DNA of 64,000 nt, taken from positions 26,157,164-26,221,163 of the forward strand of contig CM029121.1 of the NCBI GenBank assembly GCA_016859345.1. Direction: 5' to 3'. How positions within the stretch are numbered: position 1 is the first letter of the stretch; every line of letters begins with the position of its first letter. The position numbers and the translations under genes are program-made. The DNA comes from Istiophorus platypterus (Eukaryota; Chordata; Actinopteri; Istiophoriformes; Istiophoridae). Under the pieces are notes generated by a model. That model was given only the letters and a program-made list of their open reading frames with translations. It had not been told where the DNA came from and searched no databases. Shown here piece by piece: positions 39,893 to 51,800 of the stretch.

Positions 39893-42800
39893 CTGTGGGG
39901 AGGAAAATGGAGAGTTTTCATGAGCGACAAACCCAAAATCATTACTGACGGACAACCTACCGTATGTGCGGGACAGGGAAGTAAAAGCAGCAGCTCTAGA
40001 TCTGCATTTACAGAGACACCCCCCCCCCCAAATATTAACTGTTTCTTTTCATTCCAGGCTGACCAACCAGGAGGCCGGGTCACGTTTGAATGCAGTGATT
40101 GGCCAGATGTTTTGGAGGTTAGAAAATTTCCCTTTCAAGTTCATTTTTTAAAGTTGTAGTTTTGCTTTTTTTTAATTTCTGCCACTTCCAGGGGATACGA
40201 AATTATTATCCAAACTCTTGATCATATTTGTTTGAGAAATGCAAAAGAATTAAAATGCAAAGAATTCTTAAAATTCAACTGATGATATTTTATATGCGGA
40301 AACCTACCCTCCATTAGTTTCTCCTGCCAAAACAAAGAGCTAAAAGGGGCTTAAAAGCTCTATAAAGCTGCTGTACATCAGGTGCGGCCTCACAGCTACA
40401 AACTAAACCTGCAGTAATGACACTGGACAGCAAGTGCAGACCACAAACTTCTAATTCTGGGCAGTTCAGTCACACCCGGGGAGACATACATGATTAAACC
40501 TTGTACAAAACAGTCGCACACATGCTGTCAAGACATGAGTCACAAGTCTGTGGCTCAGTGCAGGTCCCTCGATGGAGCGGCAAAGACAAACAGGATCAGT
40601 GGAGGGTGTTTGGTTTTTTTAATAAAAAAAAATACCTGGGTGGACAAGAGTAACCACTGAAATACAGTTTAATGTGTTTGTGAGGGTTTTTTCATCAAAT
40701 TATGTGCCAATACTAAAATTAACACTAAAAAAAATGATTAATAATTAATGTAACGGTTTTGATTGGGTCCCCCTTTTTTTTTGTTTTAATTATTGTTTGA
40801 TTTTACTCCCTTCACAGGTAGAGTGTTTGATATTTAATAAATGTATTTTCTATTGGAATATTTCTTTAAAATGTATAGTGTACACACACCACTATACTAT
40901 ATATATAGTGGTGTGTGTTTAAATTCACTTTATTATTGTTTAAAGTCTTAGCCTTTGTATTCTGACACTTTTTTGATTCCATGATTAACATACATTTATT
41001 TTTATTTTAATTTACTTCGACGCTGAACTGCCATTGATCTATTTACAGACATCCCTTGACACCCCCCCCGACCTGTCTCACCGTCTGCGGTCGCTGCTGG
41101 ACGGCGGTTCCCTGCTCGGCCTTGTGGGGGCGCGACACCTCACTGGGGGAGCTGGAGAAGAGGATCAGGTCGTCTTTGGCCCGAGAGATCTGCGGTAGAC
41201 AAACAAGGGCCGGTCTTAAAGCAGCAAGTAAAAACTGTTATTACCTGAAAGTAAATTACTGGGTGTGGATTAAGCGCATCAGCGTCAGGTGAAGGTCTAA
41301 GTTTAGGGGATTAGTTTTTAAAAGGTCAACTCTTATACCAATCATTTAGAAATTAGAAAAAAAACAAAACAAAAACCCTCAGTAGAGTGAAGACTTCCAC
41401 CAGGGCCAGTGTCAAACAACACACACAAGACTTCAGAGGTAAAAAAAATGTAATTCGCAGTAAATGGATCCAGATCTGCCCCAAAATTTAACAAGGTCCA
41501 TTCCTCCACCAAGTTCCGTGGAAATCTTAATATTTTATTTGCGTAATCCTGCTGACAAATAAACAGACACTGGTGAAAACAAAACATCCTTGGGCTGAGG
41601 TAATAAACCTATCCAGAGATTATACATGAGTTAGTTTATTTTTGAATGAGGGTTCTTTGCATTCTTCAAAAACCTCCAAGAAAACACCGTTTATCCCTAG
41701 AACTTAAAATATCACTGAAAAAAGCATTTGCTTCATCTTTGGACACCATAACTGTCTGACTGAAAAACCTTTAGATAAATTATCACGTCAGCATAGGTTT
41801 TAAAGACACACACCCATGAATCTGCTGAATACCTAAACCACGTCTATCCTTCATCAGGTAAATGTCATTCCTGCGGCAGTGTAAAGCCGCAGACGCACAA
41901 ACTCAAGGCGACTATATTTGGAAGGATGACAACGATGAATTCAAGAGCTGGGAACGGTGGAAAACATTAGATGTAATGAGCTGAATGTTTTTGGAAATGT
42001 CGATGTAATTGAGATCTGAGTCGCCTCTGATCGGCACAACTGTGGTAACTGAGGCTTATGTTGGATTTTGCTGGATGACAGATGCCGTGGTAGTCACAGC
42101 TCCATCTTTAGGTGTTTCTCCTTCATTAAAGAGTCTAGAGGTCACTTATATTGAATCTATACCGCCTCAATCTACAGCACTAGACATTAGATTATAGCCG
42201 CAGAATTTATGTACACTGCTACGAAGAGAGAGAATATTACAAAATCTCTATCTTGATAAACTGATGTTAGTTTAGGATCAATTTACCTGCAACAACAGAT
42301 TTTTTGGGGGGGATCGAACAAGTAGTGAACATAACATCAACATAAACCGATCAGCTGCGACATTAAATCCAACTGCCTAATGGTCTTTAGTTCCCCTTGT
42401 GTGGCCAAAACAGCTCTGACCCATCATGGACTCCACAAGACCTCCTTTCCTGTGCTATCAGGCACCAAGATATTCGAAGCAAGTCCCTATAAGTCCCGTA
42501 AGCTACGAGGTGTGGATTCCATAGACTTTTTTTTTCTCTTCAGGACATCCAACTGATGCTGGAAGGGACTGAGATCTTGGGGATCTTGAGGCTGAGTCAA
42601 CACTTTGAACTCTTTATCATGTTACTCAAACCCATTCTCGAACAGTTTTTTTTCAGTGTGGCAGGGCAGATTATCCTGCTCCAGGTGGTTAGGTGGTACT
42701 AGTCAAAGTGACATCCGCATGAATGCCAAGACTCAAGGTTTCCCAGGAGAACTTTGACCGGAGAATCACACTGCCTCCGTCGGCTTACCTCCTTCCCATA

Positions 42801-45800
42801 GTGCATCCTGTGGCCATCTCTTCCCCAGGTAAACGATGTGGATGCACCTGGGCCATCCATAGATGTAAAAGAAAATCCGATTCATCGGACCAGGCCACCT
42901 CCTTCTGTTGCTCCATGGTCCAGTTCTGAGGCTCACGTGTCCATTGTGGACGCTTTCTACCATGGCCAGCATTAAGGTTTCCAGCGGTCTGTGCTACAGT
43001 ACATCCTGTGGGACTGATCCGCATGGACCATGTACATCAATAAGCCTCAGGCGCCCGTGACCTTGCTGCCAAGTCATCGTTTGCCCTTCCTTGAACCAGC
43101 TTCTGTAGATTCTAGCCACTGTAAACCTGGAATGCCTCGCCAGAACTGCCGTTTTGGAGACGCTCTGATGCAGTCGTCCAATGATCACATCCAGGCCCTT
43201 GTCAAAGTTGCTCAGATCCTTATGTTTCTGAATTTTTCCCATTTTCAACACATCAACTTCAAGGACTGACTGTTCACCTGCTGCCTGTATCCCACCATGT
43301 TCCATAGTGACAAGATAATCACCGTTATTCGTTCACCTGTCAGAGGTTTTCATGAATTTTTAAATTACTATTGGGAACTTCTTAGCAAACATCCAACAAG
43401 AATTAAGTCAAGGGCAACTGGACTTGGTTGTAGATTCTTGAAGATGTTTCACCCTCTCATCCAAGAGGCTTTTTCACTTCAGACTGACTGGTGGGGAAAC
43501 CCAGGTATTCAGCCTTGGTGGGGGTCGTTAACAGGGCCACCGATACTACTTGGTAGGGGTAGGTAGTGTAAACCTCCTCCTCAGTTTGGGAATGGTTCCT
43601 CTACTTTAACATAGACTTCCTCCTTCACACCTCCTTCATGCCTCTTTTTGTACATAATGGTCATTGAAAGAGTGTCCATCGTCCATTAGGTATAGGTAAA
43701 CTACTGAATCTTGTCCTGAGGAGTTCCCCCTGTGTTGGGCCATATGTTTCCTTAATGTTTGTTTTGCCAATATATAGGTCTATGCATTCCTCACTGCAAT
43801 GGACTGCTTACACTAGATTGCTTTTCTGGGGTGTGAGGTGTGCGGTCTTTGGAATGCACCAGTTTCTGTGTTTCTAGGTTTTAAACAGGGATGCAGTGCT
43901 TATCGAAGATCCTCTCGAGTTTCTCAGATAATCCAGACACGTGGGTTGACGATGTCGGCAAACAGTTGCTTATTTACACATCAAGCAGTTATGGAGCAAT
44001 GTCATTTATCATTTGGAGACGTTTTTGGAAATATTTGGCATCTCTACATAAAAAAAATTTTTTCATGCATTATCTAAACAGTCGCTGTTTAATTTTCCAT
44101 TGATCGACTAATGGTTGCTGTTCTGTTTTGTCTGCTTTTTGGTTCTGATGACGTAATCGACAGGAAGTTTTTAGAACATTTTCTCTGAAGGTATAGCAAC
44201 GCCTACGGCCTTTTTTATGGTGCATGTAAACTACAGTCAACCTCGTTTTTGTGTGTGTGTGAGTGTGAATGTATATATTCAATACCTTGCTGATGTCTGG
44301 CTCGGACTTGCTGGAGCACATGGTCTGCAGCTCTCTGATCAAGTCTGTCTCGTCGTCAGAGAAGACGGACAGACCAACGGGCTCCCTAAAAACCCACAAA
44401 ACCCAAGTTAAATTTAATGTCGTTTTTTAGTTTTTAGCCAAGAGACTCAACACATTGCACTAATTAATTCAGCCATTAATTAACATGCTTATCATACAGT
44501 TTTCTTGATTTTGCTAACTGGGTTTTTTTTGACTGAACCACACTGACAAATTTCATTAGTGAGACAACTCTGCCCTCTGCTGGCAGCTACACTGTAGGAC
44601 CACAACTATTACTGTTACGACTGCAACTACTACTACTACCACCACCACTAGTACTACCACTACCTCTACTATAACTACTACTACTTCTACTCCTACTACT
44701 ACTACTACTACTACTGCTGCTCCAACTACTACTGCTACTACTAATACTACTACTGCTACTACTGCATCACAGTAATGGATGACGGATGGATGGAGCACAA
44801 ACCTCTGGACTTTGCCATTGGTGATGTAGCTGACATCAGTGTTAGACAACGACCCTGTAATCACAAGAACAAGTGAACAGCCATGTTAAGAAGTGACTGT
44901 AAAGGTTCAGTTCACTCAAATCACCTACAACAATCTACTGATGGTTAAAAATCTCCAGTTACCATTAATTTGTTAGGTTTTTCCTTCAATTTTTTTTACC
45001 CGATGTGTTGGACAACGTTCTCCTCCACCATCATGCAAACACCAAATGAAGAAATACCTTTTAGAAAAATGGTTATAATCCTTCCAATAGAGTATTATAG
45101 ACTTGTAGGATCAATGTAAAGGATCACTGAAGATGTTCCTGTGAATCATGGTCACCCAACATCTCACTGAGACTCTTGGTGTTGTTTTTTTCCTTTAATC
45201 TGTCGCCCGTCTGTACCTATGAAAACAGTTTTGTTTTTATTTGTAGATCTGAGATTTCTGTCTCCACCCGATACATTGAGTGTAAGTGCAGCTTTGATTT
45301 GGTTCCTGTGAGAAAACTGAACGGTGACGCGTCTTCACACAGTTTTAATCAGGATCAATTTTCTAAAGAAGGTAAAATATCCAATCTGATGTCTGTGAAT
45401 TATCCTGAGTAATACTGGGCAGTTACAGTAATGGCATTACTTACTTCCAGTGATGAGTAATGTAAGGGATTGAAGTTGATATCCTTGTACTGCTGCGTTA
45501 CTTTGACCTTTGGGGGTCGGCTTGTTTGTTGTTTTACTGGTAGTTTGATTGAGGGTTGAAACTAGTTTGGTCTCTGTGTTTAGTGGGTTCAGACTTGCCC
45601 TGGAAGTGGCTGAGGTGCAGGGGAGTCGGTAGCCTCACCCAAAAGAGGAGAAATGGGGCCGTTATTTTAGTTAGATTTTGTGCGTTTTTGGCTGATGTGG
45701 CAAATGTTCGCCACAGGTCTGGGTACATTTGGGTGTCACCTCTGTTTTTTAGAGCCAGACGGTTGGTGGACTTCTGCCGATCTGAGTGCCGTCACCGAGG

Positions 45801-48800
45801 CTACGCCAGCTACTGGGTGGTCAGTAAATCCCTGCGAACTACAAAAATGGCGGCTCCTTGTTAAAACTGCAGTGTCTTGTTTACTGTTTCTACACTGACG
45901 TTGGTTGTCGACGTGTTTAATGGCACCTTTGCCTGAGCTGACAGCGGAGTAATGAAATTAATGTTAGTTTTCAAGTAACACGCCCAGCACTGATCCTGAT
46001 CAAAAGGGACATCAGCACAAGTTGAGCCCGTTAAACTGCGCCACCTTGTGGATGCTGCTGACACAAAGCTGTCATTTCCCCCAAGATCAGGGGCTGGATG
46101 CTCAAAACAATTCCACATTTATAGAACTGCAGGTTTGACAATGGCTCAACAAAGCAAAAAAATATATCACGTTAACCGTTTACACCTGTTTTTATTCATG
46201 GTCCCTCATTTACAGATGATCAAAAATAATTGGGCAGTTGACTGACTCACTCTGATGGACAGATGTCGCCTGTTCCCCGGTTATTTCAATGAAGCAGATA
46301 AAAGTTCTGCAGTTGAATCCAAGTGGTGACTTTGCATTTGGTAGCAAAATTTTCGAATGTCACAGCAAAGGGTCTGAATACTTTTGTCACTGATATTTCT
46401 GTTTTTTTCCTTAAAAATGCCATAAAAATTCTGTTATTACTTTGTTCATATGGGGCATTGATTGTAGATTAATGAGGGAAAAAATGAATTTAGATGATTT
46501 TTAGCATAAGGCTGCAACATAAAAGAATTTGGGGGTCTGAAAACTATCTGAACAAACTATTGCATGAAACCTAAAAGTGTCTCAAATTTGTACTTAAGTG
46601 CAGTACTTGAGTAAATGTACTTAGTTACTTTCAGCCAGAACAGAAGTTGGCAAATACACCATCAGATTCGGTCTCTGTCAGGAGCAGCAGCAGATTCATC
46701 TGAGGGCAGCTCAGCTCCTCGGCTCCCAGAGGCTCCATACCCCCCCCCCCATACTGAGACACAGCTCAGTGATCTTACCGTCTCCGAAGGAACCGCCGCA
46801 GCTCCAGTTTAGGGCGGGGCTGCCCTTTTTCCGCGGGCTGGTGTTGGATCGTCTCAGTTTGCTGCCGTCACGTCCCTTCCTGCCTCCTCCTCCTCCGCCG
46901 CCGCCACTTCCTTTATAGGAGCCGATGGCTGACAGGGGGAGGTTCCCACCCCGGAACTCCAGGAGGTACCTGTCGATTTCTGAGGGGGAGGAAAAAAATT
47001 AAAAAATCACACATCTTTGTCTTTTCTATCAAATCTATCAGAGTCGTTCCTGACTGTGACGACGGCTTCGTCATCTGCGGCACCCACACACCATGCCGAG
47101 GCAGCGGGCAGCCCAGGAGGACAGCTTTGTTGACCAGGATGCTGAGAGCGGCTTTCACCACAGCCTGCTGTCCGGCGCTCAGCCCGCAGTTGCTAGGAGA
47201 CAGTCGCTGCGACGACGGCAGCAATGAGGAAGAGGAGGAGGTGGTGGTGGTAGTGGTGGTGGAGGAAGAGGAGCGCTTGGCTGTTACCCGAGAGATAATG
47301 GCCTCTTCCACGCGGGGGACGACCACGGCGTTCCAGAGACGAGCCAGCCACCTGACACACACATACACACAACCACACACACACACCACTCAGACTGAGT
47401 GTCCTTTCAGTTTCTCCTCTACATTGTTTATCACCGTCTCATAAGCTGTTTTTTTTCCCCTTCTCCTGCTGCTTTTCACTCAGCTCTGAGGTCGTTATTA
47501 TGCTGCACTCAATGTCGCCAGGACACGGAAAACACTCATTATTCCAAGGTGCTTAGCTCCTGTGCTAAACCCTGCAGTCCCACCAGATACACAGCCTAAA
47601 TTAGCTTCTTTTGGGTTTTTTTAATCACGTGTAACTAGATACAGACACCGTTTAGCTCCTGTAAAGTGAGCTGAGTGTGTTTTATTAGCATTAATCAGTT
47701 TTACTGTGATGCGTTTGCAGCTGTCCTGCCAAAAGTGCAAGATGTCGTCTGCGTCAGAAATTCCTAAAAATCTCTGATACAAGGACAGAGCAGTGTTTTT
47801 CCACCACTCTGCTGCTTGTAATCACAGTTTAAACCGAATGACCTGTATCTGCGTCAGTTACAATAAGCAGGTGTAGAGAGATGCTGTCAAAATACACACA
47901 ATTTTATCATGATCATTATCAAAACTGTATTTTCACTCATCTCATAAAGACGAGGGAGAGACTGTTTTTTTTTATGCTAATAGAGCATGTTATTTAATTG
48001 ATTCATTAAATCGGTAGAAATGTAACAAACAACAATTAAATAATTATTATTTCAAGTTAAAATGTAGAACTTTCTCCAGGTTCTGGTTTCTGGTCCTCAG
48101 TCTGACCATTTGCTGCTTCTCTCTGTTACGTATAATGGGAAAGTGAATTATCTTTATTGGTCTGATGCATTATTTAAGATGTCACCTTGAGCTTGTGGAA
48201 AAATATCCATTGGTATTTCAACCAATTTTCTGCTGTTTTTAAACTAAACTATGATAAAAATGTAAAAATGACAGTAATGGTCAGTTTAGATGCAGCTCTA
48301 CTGTATTAAATCATCTCAAGATAATTAAGACAATCACTAAGATTTAATAAAGACTCACTGCCACTGCCTACGAAAGCTTTAATAGTTTTTTTAGCCGGAT
48401 TTTTAAAATACTTCGTGTTTTACCACAAGGAAAAGTTAAATATTCACTCATATCATCAGAAAAAATAGTTGGAAATGTCTAAAGCTGCATTATAAACTAA
48501 ACTTGAAAGAAAAAAAGATCATTACTGTGTCCAATCTGTATTTTTTCCTATGCCAGCACGCAGTTTAATAAATATATATGTCGGAGCCCACATGCCCACC
48601 TGACGACGGCCTGCACGTTGTTTGGGACAACGGGGCAGGACAGGAAGAGCTGGGGGCCCAGCAGGGCCTCGTGGGTCCCCAGGCGGGACAGGCAGGCGTT
48701 GAGCTGCTGCCAGACCTGGCTCACCCACAGCATCGATCGCTCCATAGCGCCGTCCGGCGTCCAAACGCCGGTCCCCGTCTGGAGTAGGGGCAGAGGTAAG

Positions 48801-51800
48801 GGAGAATTAAATATTGCATTAAAAGGAAGAAAAAAAAAAGTGTCTGTCCTGGAAGCCTCCCGACCGACCTTGTGCAGCAGCTTCCTGCGGAGGTGCCGTC
48901 CCAGCAGGCCGTGCAGCGGCTCCTGGTCCCAGCGGAGAGTCACCCAGCGGAAATGCTGCTGGAGTCGGAGCTCCGACCCCTGCAGGCGCGGCTTCGACAG
49001 GGTGGCGATCAGGAAACTGCCCTCACGGAAATGGTGTGGACCTGAGTGATGGATAAATGGGTAGAGAAACTATGTCACCAAGGTCACATCTGTCAAGGTC
49101 TTGCGGGACTTTATGCTGAATAAAACATTGTAAATCCAAACTAAATAAACATTTTCTAGATGTCTGATTGGGTGAGAAGATTTTTATTTTCACATCACTT
49201 TAAAGTTGCATTAATTTTTTTAAAATCCACCATCCCAACGGTGGGACAACCCGGCCTGCGTCGGGTGTGTTCTGGTCTGTAACGGACCACAACTCAATCA
49301 CCGTCCGAAAGCTCTGAGTCTGCTGATTCCTGCTCCTCACATCACTGCAACAGCTGTCGGGAAAGAATTGTTCCAAACTTGTGACCCTAAAGTGTTTACC
49401 ACACAGAAGGTACAACCGAAGGCGTTATATTCACTTTTTCATGCCAAAAAAAACCAAAAAAAACAGGTGTGGCAGAAAACTTACATTTGTTTTAACATCC
49501 TTCTGCCCCTGTAAATTTAGTTCATTGTCTCTTCTGCTTGCTCTGACATCTTGGTTGTAAAATTAAAGGAGTGTTCTTTTGAATGAGACCAGGATTAAGA
49601 CTGTTATCAAAAGGGTTGAAGAACAGCAACCTCTTTTATTTTTAAGGGGCTGAGGAAATTTAATGGGTTTGTGTCTACCTCCTAATTAAGGCTGATTTTA
49701 TTGTCTCTATTTTTCTCCACAAAAAAAAAAAAGGCTTAAAAAAAGTTCCATTTCCTCTGCGCTCTGCTGGGTTTGTTATAAAATATTTCTGTATTTGACT
49801 TTTGGCCGTTGGGATGTGTTACACTTGACCAAATCCCGAAAGTGGGACTGTGCTGGATCTGTTTCAGTCAGAATTACCAGACCTGTAGGAGACGTTGTGA
49901 CCACGGCAGGTCACGGTAGCTGGGAAGCTCCTTCAGCAAGTGTTAATTTTTGGAAAAATCATTTAATAATTTATATCAGCAGAAATAATGACTATACACT
50001 GCTGGTAAGTACTGGAAGAATTTTTTTTGCATCATACTCTCATACTATGACTGTGATAAATGTATTAAATTGTATTTTATTCATCCTGTAGAAAACCTTT
50101 ACTATGTAAGGATTTGAACATTTAGGATTTTTGTGCCCCCTGGTGGTAGATGTTGACATTTAAGAGCCGCCTCAATGTCCCCTGCGATTTCCAAATATTT
50201 ATCTAATAAAATAATCATGGTGATTGCACACATAGCGGCTCTGGGCTGTATGTTTCATCATGGTTCCGGTCTCATCGGGCCCAGGGTCCGGCCGCAGTCA
50301 TACCGGTGTTCAGGACCAGCGGCGACGCCGAGCCCCTGTTGTCCAGGCTGTGGCAGAGGTCTCCCAGCAGGCCCGTCAGCGATGAGGCCTTCTCCAGCCC
50401 CTCCAGGACTACTACCACACAGCGTCTGGCGAGACCGGGCGGCGACCCGGCCCGTGAGCCCACCGCCGACACAAGGAACCCTGGGACGGGGGAGAGGAGA
50501 GAGAGGCAGGAGCCAAGAGAAAGATAATTATTTTAAACCTCTGAACCAAAGCACGGTCATGTTTCAGTCATATTGAGACAGTGATGGTCAAATGTTCCTA
50601 TAAAACTCCTGTTCTCCTTTTAAAAACCGCAAAAGTAGCAGTGAAATACAAAAACTCTTTTCTGATTGAACATCGAAAAGCTTCCTGTCCCTAAAAATCT
50701 ACCACGGCAGCAAAAAGGCAGCAGAATTAAAGCCCCCCCCCCCGTTGTTTTTTATGAGTTGGAGCCTGTTTTTTTTTAATCCTACATATGTTATTGAGGA
50801 GGCTCTGATATGATGTGATACAAAGCCCTACGTCAGGTAAAATGGAGGCTGTAACAGGTCATGTCATGTAAGTCATGTGCGCCCAACAGAGGCCGGGAAG
50901 ACTAAACTACGAGCTGGTACGTGTGGATGTAAACAACGCCGGATTTAAATCCGCTTCGCAGATGCTTTACGAGGAAGGAAATGAGCTCAACAGGTCTGTT
51001 GGACCTCAGGGACACACAGCATTCGAGACACTGCATGGAAACAAAGCTTTTTGACTGTTTATAGGAGAAAACTCCACAGGGCACCTTCACGGCTCCGGGT
51101 TACAGCTCCAGCTTGGCCCAGACGTCCTCATTCTGACATTAAAAGACCATTAAAGAGACCACTGATACGTAGGGGTTCTTTTCTTGTTACAGAACTGTTG
51201 AGGGATTATTATTAAGTGGGAAACAGTAAAAAAATTTTTTTTAAAAAGGCTCTGTTATGAGCCCAAAAACACCTTGTTAACACCTAAAGAAACTTTTTTA
51301 AAAGTCACCTTTATTCCAAAATTCACAAAAAAAAACAAACTCACTTTCACAAAAGAAGCTTTTAACACTTTAACTGACATTGTTGCTTACACCATTTTAT
51401 CAGATCTGTCACCGAGAAAAAAAATTAAAAAATCTTTATATATAATTCCCCAAATGCCCTTCATGGACTCGTGCCTTTGATAACTGTTTGTAGTTTTCCT
51501 GTGATCTGTTTACTGCTAGCACGCTAGCCATCATCCAAGCTGTCCGAGGCTAATGAGTTGCTAATGCAATATTCTGTCTGAGTTATTCTTAATTTGTGGT
51601 TGGACTACTGTGATCTTAGACTAATAACTTAACAAGCCTATGTCGAAACCCGGTGTCTGGCTGGACCTTAATCTGTTTGCTTCTCTCCTACTGTCTGTTC
51701 TCACATATACGGGATCTTAATAAAGCTGAATTCCCAATAAAGCTGTTCTCATTTTCTTTTTGGTTTCTGTTTTCAGTAAACGGAAGAATAATTAAACAGT

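Noticed and set aside
39385..40083. Long open frames in both strands over the last CTTNBP2 exon (232 codons minus, 210 plus)
   Set aside because: Shadows created by the CTG/CAG repeat and GC-rich sequence. Only the 39473-39892 frame fits the splice phase.
44556..44864. 102-codon minus-strand frame rich in Val
   Set aside because: Mostly translation of the (CTA/ACT)n repeat; only 44803-44854 is a real exon.
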